A stretch of 64,000 nt of DNA from Gemmatimonadetes bacterium 2013_60CM_65_52 (GCA_002215645.1 NGFI01000005.1:178678-242677); one strand, 5' to 3'; positions 18,711-27,094 are shown, numbered from the stretch's first letter. Notes: generated by a model from the letters alone, not told the origin. Numbers and translations: made by a program.

Positions 18711-19589
18711 TCAGCCTCCGATCTCGAGGCTCATTCCTTCAGCCGCTGCGAGGACGTTCAATCGCGCTCCCTGCTGTTTCACCAGTGCGCGGCACTTCTC
18801 CACGCACCGATCCACTTCGTCGTCCGTCCGCTCCGGGCGGTGATGGAAGAGCACGAGCTGCTCCACCTCCGCGTCGATCGCCAGCTGCACCGCGTCGTCG
18901 TAGGTCGAATGCCCCCAACCGACGAACGCGTCGTACTCCTGCGCCGTGAACATCGTGTCGTGCACCAGAATGGCTGCACCGCGCGAAAAGGCAACGAACC
19001 GGTCGCGCCAGCCGGGAATCTCATCGTATTTCGCGCGGGGGCTCAACTCGTTGTCCGATACATAGACGAGTCCCCGCCGTCCATCGTTACCGCTCGTGAA
19101 CCGATACGCCAGCGCGCCCCCCGGATGCCGGACGGCCATGGCCGCCACGTCATACCCTCGGCAATGCCGCTGTTCCTCCGCCAGCTCCTGAAAGTCGATC
19201 CGCGCCTTCAGCTCCTCGAAGCTCACCGGGAACACCACGGGCGACATCTGGTCCCGTACTACCCGGTCGATGCTCGTCTGGAGCGACTTCGAGCCCCAGA
19301 TCGTGAAATGATTCCCCTTGCGAAACAGCGGCGCGAAGAACGGAATCCCCTGAATGTGATCCCAATGCGCGTGCGTCAGAAAAATGTCACCGGCTACCGG
19401 CGCGCCATTCGCGCCCTCGAGCAACGACCGACCCAACTCCCGGATCCCGGTGCCCGCGTCGAGGATCACCAACCAGCCGTCGGCGGTCCGCAGCTCGACA
19501 CAGGGCGTATTGCCACCGTACCGAACCGTCGTCGGCCCCGGGCTGGGTATCGACCCGCGTGTGCCCCAGAATCGCAGCGTCAGCGACAT
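18711..19589 (-). CDS. Metallo-beta-lactamase-fold hydrolase
   Basis: A 292-residue cytosolic protein beginning MSLTLRFWGTRGSIPSPGP. The zinc motif is HAHWDHIQG (first histidine cluster), with LDAGTG before it, a later YVSDNE-type acidic site and LFHHRPERTDDE near the end. This arrangement fits the phosphodiesterase/RNase Z-like branch with an added PDE1-like pattern, and related proteins appear next to response regulators or cyclic-nucleotide genes. A Crp/Fnr regulator lies directly upstream (90 bases), so a cyclic-nucleotide phosphodiesterase is a reasonable guess but unproven. Confidence 0.85.
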   Translation of the reverse strand: MSLTLRFWGTRGSIPSPGPTTVRYGGNTPCVELRTADGWLVILDAGTGIRELGRSLLEGANGAPVAGDIFLTHAHWDHIQGIPFFAPLFRKGNHFTIWGSKSLQTSIDRVVRDQMSPVVFPVSFEELKARIDFQELAEEQRHCRGYDVAAMAVRHPGGALAYRFTSGNDGRRGLVYVSDNELSPRAKYDEIPGWRDRFVAFSRGAAILVHDTMFTAQEYDAFVGWGHSTYDDAVQLAIDAEVEQLVLFHHRPERTDDEVDRCVEKCRALVKQQGARLNVLAAAEGMSLEIGG

Positions 19590-19679
19590 CAGCCCAACGC
19601 TCCGTCATCCGGCAGATAGTATGTGCTGCTCGGGCTGGAAAATGCGAGGGAGCCGGTCACGGGAGCGCTGTGATGTCTG

Positions 19680-20360
19680 TCACACTCGTACTTGAGCCCG
19701 CTTCTCAAGGGCTTCCTTGTCGGCGATCGCGATGCGCCGCCGCTCGACTCGGATGAGTCCGGACTCCTGGAATTCCTTCATCGAGCGCGAGACGGTTTCG
19801 CGGCTCGCACCGATCATCTGTGCGATCGTCTGATGCGTGAGGACCTTGTCGATCGCCGGGCCGCCACTCTCCTCGGCGAGATCCACCAGGAGTCGCGCAA
19901 TACGGCCCGGGACGTCGAGCAGCACCAGCCCGCCGATCTTCTCGTCCGCGCGGCGCAGCCGATGTGAGAGCTCCTGGAGCAGGGCCCAGGCGACGCTGGG
20001 GTTCGCGTCGACGCGACGGCGGAAGTCCTCGCGGCGAAGGATGAGGAGCTGCGCGTCCTCCATCGCGATGACGTGCGCCGAGCGGGGCTGGTCGTCGATG
20101 AGGGCGAGCTCGCCGAAGTGCGCGCCGGGCTCCAGGACGCCGAGGATGACCTCGCGTCCGTCCTCGCCGATGAGGACGACCTTGACGCGGCCGGTGCGGA
20201 GGATGAAGAGCGAGTCCCCGGGGTCGTCCTGGAAGAGGATGACGCTGCCCTTCGGGTATGCCCGTTCGCGCACCAGGTCGCCGAATCTGGCGAGCTCGTC
20301 GCGGTCGAGTCCACGAAAGAGCGGGACGGTAGCGAGAAAATCAGAGGTATTGGCGATCAC
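19680..20360 (-). CDS. Crp/Fnr-family transcription regulator
   Basis: A 226-residue regulator with an N-terminal cyclic-nucleotide-binding fold (about 10-125; GSVILFQDDPGDSLFILRTG, PGAHFGELALIDDQPRSA). A dimerisation helix follows (about 125-150), and a winged helix at 155-215 has the recognition stretch MIGASRETVSRSMKEF. The phosphate-binding pattern FGELALIDDQPRSA is close to the cAMP-binding PFGELALLGGEPRSA type, and no cysteine cluster of the FNR kind is present. cAMP or c-di-GMP binding is therefore plausible. It is divergent from rpmE and shares a 162-base intergenic region with it. Confidence 0.9.
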   Translation of the reverse strand: MIANTSDFLATVPLFRGLDRDELARFGDLVRERAYPKGSVILFQDDPGDSLFILRTGRVKVVLIGEDGREVILGVLEPGAHFGELALIDDQPRSAHVIAMEDAQLLILRREDFRRRVDANPSVAWALLQELSHRLRRADEKIGGLVLLDVPGRIARLLVDLAEESGGPAIDKVLTHQTIAQMIGASRETVSRSMKEFQESGLIRVERRRIAIADKEALEKRAQVRV

Positions 20361-20447
20361 GCGACGTGCGGTGGGAACCCGGGGGAGGGAATGCGGCTAA
20401 CGTATGTATCTCTGCGGGGGCTGTCAAACGAGCAACTTGTTGTCGGC

Positions 20448-20477
20448 TTGTCTTTTACGGTCTTTAGCGAGTATATT
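20448..20477 (+). promoter_or_regulatory. Candidate sigma-70 promoter for rpmE-prfA
   Basis: TTGTCT (20448-20453) and TATATT (20472-20477) are separated by 18 bases in an unusually AT-rich stretch, 46 bases before rpmE. It is the only strong -10-like box in the crp-rpmE gap. Local AT content stands out against the GC-rich surroundings. Confidence 0.5.
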
Positions 20478-20522
20478 TAAAAGCTGTTTTCGAATCTGAT
20501 CTCCAGGCCAGGCAGGGCTATC

Positions 20523-20729
20523 ATGAAGACCGACATCCATCCAGAGTACGCAACCGCCCGAGTGGTGTGCGCGTGCGGCAACACCTTCGAGACCCGCTCG
20601 ACGATCGCGGAAATTCATACCGACGTCTGCGCGGAGTGCCACCCGTTCTACACGGGCAAGCAGCGTCTCGTCGATACCGCCGGCCGCGTCGAGCGGTTCC
20701 GGCAGCGCTACCAGAAGACCGAGAGCTGA
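20523..20729 (+). CDS. rpmE: Ribosomal protein L31, zinc-binding form
   Basis: A 68-residue L31 of the large ribosomal subunit. The zinc-type cysteines are present: Cys16 and Cys18 in VCACGN, Cys36 and Cys39 in [13 protein letters not shown], so this is the C+ (zinc-storing) paralogue. The start ATG 20523 sits about six bases after AGGG. The stop TGA (20727-20729) is in the same frame as the following prfA, with only this one stop codon between the two proteins. Confidence 0.95.
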   Translation: MKTDIHPEYATARVVCACGNTFETRSTIAEIHTDVCAECHPFYTGKQRLVDTAGRVERFRQRYQKTES

Positions 20730-20732
20730 TTT

Positions 20733-21797
20733 CTGGGCCTCCGCGACCTGCTGGGCGACGCAGTCGCCCGGGCGGCGGAGGTCGAACGGCTGCTCTCCAA
20801 CCCGGACACCTTCGGCGACTCCAGAAAAGTCGCCGACCTGGGCCGAGAGCACCGTCGCCTCCAGCCGGTCGTCGAGCTGGCGGCCCAGCTCGAGAAGTCC
20901 GAGAACGAGCTCGCCGAAGCCCGCGAGCTCGTTTCCGTTGACGACCCAGACATGGTGGCCGAAGCGACGAACGAAGTCGCGCGGCTCGAAGCGGCCATCG
21001 CCGACCTCGAGGCGAAGCTCAAGCCCGCCCTGCTGCCGCACGATCCGCTCGACGACCGCAACGCCATCGTCGAAATTCGCGCGGGCACCGGTGGCGACGA
21101 AGCCGCCCTCTTCGCGGCGGATCTGTTCCGCATGTACACGCGCTATATCGAGCGGCACGGCTGGACGCGCGAAACCATCTCGCACTCCGACGGCACACTT
21201 GGCGGCGTGAAGGAAGCCATCTTCAAGGTGTCCGGCGCGGGCGCGTTCGGAGCGTTGCGCCACGAGAGTGGGGTGCATCGCGTACAACGGGTTCCTGCGA
21301 CGGAGACACAGGGACGCATTCATACGTCAGCCGCAACGGTTGCCGTGCTGCCGGAGGCGGAGGAAGTCGACGTCAGGATCGAGGACAAGGACCTCCGGAT
21401 CGACGTGTTCCGATCCAGCGGGCCAGGCGGACAGAGCGTGAATACGACGGACAGCGCCGTGCGCATCACGCACATCCCCAGCGGTCTCGTGGTGTCGCAG
21501 CAGGATCAGAAGTCGCAGCTCCAGAACAAGATCAAGGCGATGGAGGTCCTTCGTGCGCGTCTCCTCGACCTTCGCGTGGCGGAGCAGGAAGCGGCGCGCT
21601 CGAAGCTCCGGAAATCGCAGGTGGGCACGGGCGACCGCTCGGCCAAGATCCGCACGTACAATTATCCGCAGAGCCGCATTACGGACCACCGCATCGGCTT
21701 CACGACGCACGACTTGTCGGGCATCATGGACGGTCACCTCGATCCGGTGATCGACGCGCTGAAACTGGCGGATGTGGAGGAGCAACTCGGTGAGTAG
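20733..21797 (+). CDS. prfA: Peptide chain release factor 1, apparently CTG-started
   Basis: RF1 reads UAA and UAG and releases the finished peptide. The GGQ motif (232-234, SSGPGGQSVNT) and the codon-reading PAT (188-190) are present. The frame is open back to the rpmE stop, and all 74 codons between that stop and the first in-frame ATG (20952) encode a normal RF1 domain 1, yet none is ATG, GTG or TTG. CTG 20733, nine bases after a GAGAG stretch, gives 354 residues and puts the GGQ one position from its place in E. coli RF1 (233-235), so I take it as the start. CTG 20748 or 20751, TGA read-through from rpmE, or a sequence error are alternatives. Confidence 0.85.
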   Translation: MGLRDLLGDAVARAAEVERLLSNPDTFGDSRKVADLGREHRRLQPVVELAAQLEKSENELAEARELVSVDDPDMVAEATNEVARLEAAIADLEAKLKPALLPHDPLDDRNAIVEIRAGTGGDEAALFAADLFRMYTRYIERHGWTRETISHSDGTLGGVKEAIFKVSGAGAFGALRHESGVHRVQRVPATETQGRIHTSAATVAVLPEAEEVDVRIEDKDLRIDVFRSSGPGGQSVNTTDSAVRITHIPSGLVVSQQDQKSQLQNKIKAMEVLRARLLDLRVAEQEAARSKLRKSQVGTGDRSAKIRTYNYPQSRITDHRIGFTTHDLSGIMDGHLDPVIDALKLADVEEQLGE

Positions 21798-22680
21798 CGT
21801 GGCCGATCGCTCGGATGCTCGCGCGAGTAATTCGCCCACGTCTGTCGCGGACGTGACGGCCCGCATGGCCGCCATCATCGGCGACGCCCAGGAGGCGCGC
21901 GAATTGATCGCGCTGACGCTCGACAGGCCGCGATATTGGCCGTTGCTCGCCGCCGCCGAGGAGCTCGATGTCGGCGACGCCGCCGCACTGCTGGCGGCCG
22001 CATCCACCCGCGCGGCCGGTGCGCCGATGCAGTATGCGGCCGGCCACGCATGGTTCCGGGATCTCACGCTCGAGGTGGACGCACGCGTGCTGATTCCGCG
22101 CCCCGAGACGGAGCTCCTGGTGGATCTCGTTCTCGAAGCCACGGCGGGCGAGCCCGGCGGCGTGGCGGTGGACGTCGGAACCGGTTCGGGTGCGATCGCG
22201 CTGTCGCTCGCGGCGGAGGGACACTTCGACCGGGTGATCGCGACCGACGTGTCGCTCGACGCGCTGGACGTCGCGCGCCGCAACGCCGTGCGAGCGGCGA
22301 CGGATGCGCGCGTCGTCTTCCGGCACGGCGCGCTGCTGAGTCCTGTCCCCGAACGGCAGGTGCGCGCGGTGGTGTCGAATCCGCCTTACATTTCGTTCGA
22401 CGAGGCGGTGGAGCTCCCGGACTCCGTGCGCGATTGGGAACCCGCGGTGGCGCTGTACGCCGGCCGGAACGGGCTTGCCATCACGACGGATCTCGTGCGT
22501 CAGGCGGCGCCCGTGCTGCGCGGCGGCGGTGTGCTGGCTCTCGAGGTGGACGTGCGGCGCGCGGCCACCGTCGCCGAGTACGTGGCCGCGCAGGGTGCGT
22601 ATGAGAACGTGCGCGTCGTGCTGGATCTTACGGGCCGCGAGCGCTTCGTGGTCGCAACGCGGAGAGAGGATCGGGAATGA
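21790..22680 (+). CDS. prmC: Release factor glutamine methyltransferase
   Basis: A 296-residue SAM-dependent methyltransferase that N5-methylates the GGQ glutamine of release factors. The SAM motif is DVGTGSGAIALSL (128-140), the catalytic NPPY is at 197-200, and the N-terminal substrate-binding helices (to about 90) are intact, with LIPRPETELLVD between. GTG 21790 is chosen because GGAGGAG at 21776-21782 lies seven bases before it; the gene therefore overlaps the prfA end by eight bases. Its position directly behind its substrate gene prfA is the common bacterial arrangement. Confidence 0.94.
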   Translation: MSSVADRSDARASNSPTSVADVTARMAAIIGDAQEARELIALTLDRPRYWPLLAAAEELDVGDAAALLAAASTRAAGAPMQYAAGHAWFRDLTLEVDARVLIPRPETELLVDLVLEATAGEPGGVAVDVGTGSGAIALSLAAEGHFDRVIATDVSLDALDVARRNAVRAATDARVVFRHGALLSPVPERQVRAVVSNPPYISFDEAVELPDSVRDWEPAVALYAGRNGLAITTDLVRQAAPVLRGGGVLALEVDVRRAATVAEYVAAQGAYENVRVVLDLTGRERFVVATRREDRE

Positions 22681-23030
22681 TCGAGGAAAAGGCGAAGGAG
22701 ATCGGACGTCTCATTGGACAGAGTCCGGAATATCAGGCTGTGAAGCGCGCGAACGATGCATTGGGCGACGACCGCGATGCCGTCGCGATGCTTCGGCAGA
22801 TGGAGCAGTTGCGTCAGAACGCGCAGGCGATGATCAAGCGTGGCGAGCGACCCACGCCGGAGATGGAACAGGAGTTGGACGCGCTCTTCTCGAAGGTGCA
22901 GTCGAACGGCGTGTACCAGCGGTTGATCGCCGCGCAGGAGAACTTCGACAAGCTCATGATGCGGGTGAACGACTGGATTGCCGACGGCATCGAGCGGGGC
23001 GCCGCGAGCCCGATCATCACCCTGGGATGA
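22677..23030 (+). CDS. YlbF/YmcA-family helical protein
   Basis: A 117-residue all-helical protein starting MIEEKAKEIGRLIGQSPEYQAVKRA, typical of the YlbF/YmcA family. In Bacillus, YlbF, YmcA and YaaT form an Fe-S complex that modulates RNase Y and phosphorelay activity; no cysteines are visible here, so cluster binding is unlikely. The start ATG overlaps the prmC stop as ATGA, and tmk follows after four bases, which puts it in the same transcript as the translation-termination genes. Confidence 0.8.
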   Translation: MIEEKAKEIGRLIGQSPEYQAVKRANDALGDDRDAVAMLRQMEQLRQNAQAMIKRGERPTPEMEQELDALFSKVQSNGVYQRLIAAQENFDKLMMRVNDWIADGIERGAASPIITLG

Positions 23031-23034
23031 GCCG

Positions 23035-23718
23035 GTGACGCACGATTCGGCGGGCCGCGGCAGGATCATCGTCTTCGAGGGCGGCGAGGGCTCGGGCAAG
23101 ACGACGCAGCTCGCGCGGCTCGCGGCGTCGCTCGACGCGCGAGGCGTTCGGCACGTGACGCTACAGGAGCCCGGCGGCACGCCGTTGGGCAGGGAAGTGC
23201 GTCGCGTGCTGCTGGACCCCGGGTCGGACGTGACGCCGCACGCTGAGGCGCTGTTGTTCATGGCCTCGCGGGCGCAGCTCATGGATCGCGAGATTCGCCC
23301 CGCCCTCGTGCGCGGCGACGTCGTGTTGCTGGACCGGTTCTTTCTCTCGACGTATGCCTATCAGATCGCCGGTCACGGGTTGCGCGAAACCGAAGTGCGT
23401 TCGGCCAACGCGTTCGCGACGGGGGGTCTCGTGCCCGATCTCACGATCCTTCTGACGTTCCCCGCGCGCGAGGGGCTTGCGCGCGCGGCAACGCGGACCT
23501 CGTCGCACGACCGCATCGAGGCCTTTGGGGAGGACTTCCATGCGCGAGTGGCGGCGGCCTTCACGACGTTTGCCGAGGTCGCGTGGCAGACGGCGCATCC
23601 GGAGTGCGGTCCCATCGTCGCGGTGAGCGGCGAGGGCACAGCGCAGGACGTCAGCGAGCGCGTGCACGCCGTGGTGGCCGAGCGGTGGCCTGAATTTTTC
23701 GAGGTCGCCCTCGCATGA
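23035..23718 (+). CDS. tmk: Thymidylate kinase
   Basis: A 227-residue dTMP kinase that makes dTDP from dTMP and ATP. The P-loop is FEGGEGSGKTTQ (about residues 14-25), the dTMP-binding LDRFFLSTYAYQ follows, and the LID region holds RAATRTSSHDRIEAF. GTG 23035 lies four bases after the preceding stop and gives about 14 residues before the P-loop strand, as expected for the family; upstream in-frame codons would extend into the YlbF gene. The end overlaps the following protease gene by four bases. Confidence 0.94.
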   Translation: MTHDSAGRGRIIVFEGGEGSGKTTQLARLAASLDARGVRHVTLQEPGGTPLGREVRRVLLDPGSDVTPHAEALLFMASRAQLMDREIRPALVRGDVVLLDRFFLSTYAYQIAGHGLRETEVRSANAFATGGLVPDLTILLTFPAREGLARAATRTSSHDRIEAFGEDFHARVAAAFTTFAEVAWQTAHPECGPIVAVSGEGTAQDVSERVHAVVAERWPEFFEVALA

Positions 23719-25304
23719 GAAGCAGAGCGATCGTGGTGGCGGCCGTGTTGTCGAGCGCGCTCGTGACGGGCGGATGGCTCATCGAGCGCGCTCCGGCGTC
23801 GTCGCGCGATGCGGCTTCGCGCGCGCGGTTGTTCGAGCAGGTGCTCCAGCGTGTGCGCCACGACTATGTGGATACGCTCTCGGACTCGACGCTCTACCGG
23901 CGCGCCATCGAGGGCGCATTGCTCGAGCTGCACGACCCGCACTCGGTGTTTCTCGACGCGCGCCGCCTCGACCGATTCCAGGAACGCACCGGGGGACAGT
24001 ACGGCGGCGTCGGCATTCAGATGGACGTCCGCGACAGCGGCATCACCGTCATCGCGACGCTGCCGGGTACGCCGGCGGAGCAGGCCGGCATGCTCACGGG
24101 CGATCGCATCATCTCGATCGAGGGCAAGCCCACGCTCGGGCTCACGACAGACGAGGCGCTCGCGGCGCTGCGCGGTCCGCCGGGAACGCAGGTGCATGTG
24201 GTGGTCGAGCGGCCGGGCATCACCGAGCGGATGCCGTTCACTCTGGCGCGGCGCATCATCGAAGTGAATCCGGTGCGGCATGCCGTGCTGTTGCGCGACG
24301 GCGTCGGTTTCGTGGATCTCACCGTGTTCAGCGCGAAGGCAGCGCCTGATCTGTCACGCGCCGTCGACTCATTGCGCGCGGCTGGCGCCAAGTCGCTGGT
24401 GCTCGATCTGCGCGGCGATCCGGGTGGGCTGCTGGAGCAGGGCGTCGACGTCGCCGACCTGTTTCTCGACCCGGGACAGGCGATCGTGTCCACACGTGGC
24501 CGCAGTCCCGAGGAGACGCACGCGTTCTCCGATCGGGCGCCGCAGAAGTGGCGTGACATGCCGCTCGTGGTGCTCACCGACAGCGGAACCGCCTCGGCCA
24601 GCGAGATCGTTGCTGGCGCGCTTCAAGATCATGATCGGGCGTTGCTCGTGGGATCCACGACGTTCGGCAAGGGAAGCGCACAACGGTTGTTCCGCGTTGA
24701 TGGCAGCGCGCTCAAGCTGACCATTGCGCTCTGGTACACGCCGAGCGGGCGGAGCATCAACCGCGTTCGTCCGTTGTCCCGCGACGAGCTCGACGACGGA
24801 GATACGCCGCCGCCCGCCGACTCGGCGCCGCGGCCGGTGTACCACACGGACGCCGGACGCGCGGTTCGCGGCGGAGGCGGTATCGTCCCGGATGTCGTCG
24901 TTCCAATGCCCGGTCTGACAGCGGCCGACAAGGCACTCCAGACCGAGCTCGGTGCACGCGTGCCGAAGTTTCGCGATGCAATCACGGATTATGCATTCTC
25001 ATTGCGGGCGTCCCATGCCGTGAAGGACCCTTCCTTTGTGGTGACGCCGGCCATGCGTGACGAGCTGTATCGTCGACTCCAGGCGCGAGGCATTGCAGTG
25101 ACTCGCGCGGTTTATGACTCCGCGGCGCCGCTGGTTTCTCGTGCGCTGGCCGCGCAGGTCGAGCGCTATGTCTTCGGCACTCGGGCGGAGTTCGACCGGG
25201 CTTTGCGCGAGGATACCGTCGTCACACGCGCAGTCGCGCTGTTGCGCGGCGTCCACGCGCCGCGAGAGTTGCTCAATCGCGCCGCGCCTTCCAGAACCAG
25301 ATAG
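23715..25304 (+). CDS. S41-family C-terminal processing protease
   Basis: A 529-residue exported serine protease of the CtpA/Prc type. A signal anchor (about 5-22) is followed by a PDZ domain (about 95-175: GGVGIQMDVRDSG, GTPAEQAGMLTGDRIISI) and the protease core. The catalytic dyad is Ser294 in TASASEIV and Lys319 in TTFGKGSAQ, spaced by 25 residues exactly as in E. coli Prc. The extra C-terminal region (about 400-529) is alpha-helical and lacks clear motifs. Such proteases trim C-termini of periplasmic or cell-wall enzymes. ATG overlaps the tmk stop. Confidence 0.92.
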   Translation: MRSRAIVVAAVLSSALVTGGWLIERAPASSRDAASRARLFEQVLQRVRHDYVDTLSDSTLYRRAIEGALLELHDPHSVFLDARRLDRFQERTGGQYGGVGIQMDVRDSGITVIATLPGTPAEQAGMLTGDRIISIEGKPTLGLTTDEALAALRGPPGTQVHVVVERPGITERMPFTLARRIIEVNPVRHAVLLRDGVGFVDLTVFSAKAAPDLSRAVDSLRAAGAKSLVLDLRGDPGGLLEQGVDVADLFLDPGQAIVSTRGRSPEETHAFSDRAPQKWRDMPLVVLTDSGTASASEIVAGALQDHDRALLVGSTTFGKGSAQRLFRVDGSALKLTIALWYTPSGRSINRVRPLSRDELDDGDTPPPADSAPRPVYHTDAGRAVRGGGGIVPDVVVPMPGLTAADKALQTELGARVPKFRDAITDYAFSLRASHAVKDPSFVVTPAMRDELYRRLQARGIAVTRAVYDSAAPLVSRALAAQVERYVFGTRAEFDRALREDTVVTRAVALLRGVHAPRELLNRAAPSRTR

Positions 25305-25318
25305 GCCCACCGCACGTC

Positions 25319-25750
25319 ATGCACGTTCGTCGCGCCGCGTCGCAGGACGCGCCCGTCATCAAGTCTCTCATCGACTGCTACGTCGCGGACGGCACCTTGC
25401 TGGCGCGGACGGAGGATTTCATCGCCGCGCACGCGGAACATTTTCTCGTAGCGGAAGAGAACGGCAGCGTCGTCGGGTGCGTGCACCTCGACGAATACGC
25501 GCCGAGTCTCTCCGAGCTGCGCTCGCTTGCGGTGTCGCCGGATGCCAAGGGGAAGGGGATCGGGCGCGCGCTGGTGCTGGCGACGGAGGATCTCGCCCGG
25601 CGACGTGGCGTGGCAACGCTGTTTGCCGTGAGCAACGATGAAGCGTTCTTCACGCGTTTCGGCTTTCGCGAACGTCACATTCCTGAGCTCGACCGTGAGC
25701 GCAGCGAAGTGAGCCGCTTCAAGGGTGTGTACGCCAAGGATCTGGTGTAG
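25319..25750 (+). CDS. GNAT acetyltransferase resembling the N-acetylglutamate synthase domain
   Basis: A 143-residue single-domain acetyltransferase. SLIDCYVADGTLLART and VVGCVHLDEY, then LRSLAVSPDAKGKGIGRAL (acetyl-CoA P-loop) and FFTRFGFRER, follow the order and wording of the GNAT domain of N-acetylglutamate synthase (ArgA). There is no amino-acid kinase domain, so it belongs with the short ArgA-like forms, which can start arginine synthesis, or is an unrelated acetyltransferase. No other arginine gene is in the window. It follows the protease gene by 14 bases and its stop is close to a hairpin. Confidence 0.75.
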   Translation: MHVRRAASQDAPVIKSLIDCYVADGTLLARTEDFIAAHAEHFLVAEENGSVVGCVHLDEYAPSLSELRSLAVSPDAKGKGIGRALVLATEDLARRRGVATLFAVSNDEAFFTRFGFRERHIPELDRERSEVSRFKGVYAKDLV

Positions 25751-25765
25751 ACCTTGCCCCTTTGT

Positions 25766-25791
25766 GTCTCTCCAATCCAGCAGGGAGAGAC
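25766..25791 (+). promoter_or_regulatory. Hairpin sequestering the ribosome-binding site of the small downstream gene
   Basis: An 8-bp perfect stem (25766-25773 with 25784-25791) closes a ten-base loop. The 3' arm contains most of the GGGAG Shine-Dalgarno sequence (25783-25787) that precedes ATG 25795 by seven bases. Folding would therefore hide the site; it may also act as the transcript end of the acetyltransferase gene, but no T-run follows. Confidence 0.6.
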
Positions 25792-25794
25792 GAC

Positions 25795-26037
25795 ATGTCG
25801 GAGCGGCACAGGACGCACAACGGACGCGACGTTGACGGGCACCGCAAGGTGCGCCAGGCGGACGTCGAGGATCTCGAGATGAATCCCGAAGGACAGGACT
25901 ATCTTCGCGACGACATACGTCTTGGCGGCGCGGTTGCCGATACAGGGCTCGAGGGTTCACGCCGCGCGCGTGAGATCGGCAAGCTCGTGGAGGAAAACCG
26001 CGAGAACGTCAGCCGCACGACCCGCCGGAGAACGTAG
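25795..26037 (+). CDS. Small highly charged protein, unknown function
   Basis: I do not recognise this gene. It encodes 80 residues with about half charged, no hydrophobic segment and no Cys, probably partly disordered and soluble. The composition and sequence (MSERHRTHNG, then DLEMNPEGQDYLRDDIRLGGA) suggest a small stress-related or nucleic-acid-associated protein, but that is inference. ATG 25795 is favoured over upstream in-frame ATG 25762 because GGGAG lies seven bases before it. The gene converges on the YjbR gene with six bases between stops. Translation could be governed by the hairpin hiding its ribosome-binding site. Confidence 0.7.
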   Translation: MSERHRTHNGRDVDGHRKVRQADVEDLEMNPEGQDYLRDDIRLGGAVADTGLEGSRRAREIGKLVEENRENVSRTTRRRT

Positions 26038-26043
26038 GCGAGG

Positions 26044-26406
26044 TCAATCGAGCTGCTGAAGGAGCTTTTTCGGCGCAGTCATGCGATACGCGTCCTTCAG
26101 CAGCTCGGGCAGCTCGCTCCAGTCACACACGGTGTCGAGGTAGACGCCCACCCATCCGCTCTTGCCGACGTACGGCGGATAGAAGAATCGTTTCGGCGCA
26201 AACTGGAGCATGAGCTCCTGGTTCTCCGATCCCGTCTTGATCCACACGCCTGGCCGCCCGCTTCCGTGGTGCGTGTCGGCCGCGGCATACATGGCGAAGA
26301 TCTTGTTTCGCACGCGAAACGTTGGCGAGCCCCACGTCTCCACTTCGTGCGCCTCGGGAAGCTTGAGCGCGATCTTGCGCAGACGGGCGATCGGGCTGGG
26401 CGGCAC
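26044..26406 (-). CDS. YjbR/MmcQ-family protein
   Basis: A 120-residue YjbR/MmcQ domain protein, a cytosolic double-wing fold with a proposed DNA- or nucleotide-binding surface. Landmarks are the N-terminal LRKIALKLPEAHEVETWGSPTFRV, KIFAMYAA, GVWIKTG and the end WSELPELLKDAYRMTAPKKL, all family-typical. GTG 26406 lies two bases past the lolA stop, so it is the last gene of the long minus-strand run. Function in the family is not well established. Confidence 0.85.
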   Translation of the reverse strand: MPPSPIARLRKIALKLPEAHEVETWGSPTFRVRNKIFAMYAAADTHHGSGRPGVWIKTGSENQELMLQFAPKRFFYPPYVGKSGWVGVYLDTVCDWSELPELLKDAYRMTAPKKLLQQLD

Positions 26407-26408
26407 GC

Positions 26409-27086
26409 TTACCGCGCGACGATGCGGACGCCCGGCGGCGGGGTGAACCGGAACACGCTCTCGTCCACCGGCACATTTGTCGCGAGCGACGTCAGTCTGA
26501 TCTTTCGCTGGACGCCGCTCTGATCGGTGACCTCGAACTGACGAACGCTCGCGTCGGCATCGTCGATCCAGACCGAGGCGATCTTGAACGGCGCGTCATC
26601 CTCGCTCTTTGGCGTGAGGGTGTATCCGTGCGTCGCCCGGCCGCTCACCACCAGCGTGCCCACCGGGTTGATGGCGTACCGTGCGCGTGGATTCGTGAAG
26701 AATTGCGCGGTGAGATCCACCGTCCCGGTTCCGCCGGCGCCCTGAACGCTCCTGATGACCTGATCCGGCGCGCTGCTCGGCAGATAGAGCCAGACAAACT
26801 TGCCGTCCGCGACGATGCGGTCGTTGGCCGGATCCGCGAACGACACGGACAGCTTTCCCGGACGCTCCTGCTGGTACTCACCGGTGGACGTGAGCGTACG
26901 GCCGGTGAGGGCATTGGTGATGGTCTGCTCGAACGACGCTCGTACGGTCTTCACCTTTGCCCACGCGATGACGGCGCGATCGAAGAGGTCGCCTTGTACG
27001 CGCGCTCGTGGCGCCCCTGCGCCAGCGCTCGTGGCAAGTGTCAACGCTGCCGCGGCGCCCAGCATGGTGGAGTGAAGTCGATTCAT
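26409..27086 (-). CDS. lolA: LolA-like outer-membrane lipoprotein carrier
   Basis: A 225-residue periplasmic chaperone expected to shuttle lipoproteins from LolCDE to the outer membrane. After a signal peptide (about 1-23), the LolA fold shows TVRASFEQTITN, GEYQQERPGKLSVSF, the YLPSSAPDQVI stretch and a late TLTPKSEDDAPFKIASVWIDD. Such a carrier implies a diderm envelope. ATG 27086 gives a proper signal peptide; the longer open frame upstream runs into the DAHP synthase gene and is a shadow. The DAHP synthase stop lies eight bases before this start. Confidence 0.85.
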   Translation of the reverse strand: MNRLHSTMLGAAAALTLATSAGAGAPRARVQGDLFDRAVIAWAKVKTVRASFEQTITNALTGRTLTSTGEYQQERPGKLSVSFADPANDRIVADGKFVWLYLPSSAPDQVIRSVQGAGGTGTVDLTAQFFTNPRARYAINPVGTLVVSGRATHGYTLTPKSEDDAPFKIASVWIDDADASVRQFEVTDQSGVQRKIRLTSLATNVPVDESVFRFTPPPGVRIVAR

Positions 27087-27094
27087 GTGGCTTT

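Noticed and set aside
20727-20729. TGA as a selenocysteine codon between rpmE and prfA
   Set aside because: L31 ends normally here, no catalytic selenocysteine would be expected, and no SECIS-like stem is obvious just downstream.
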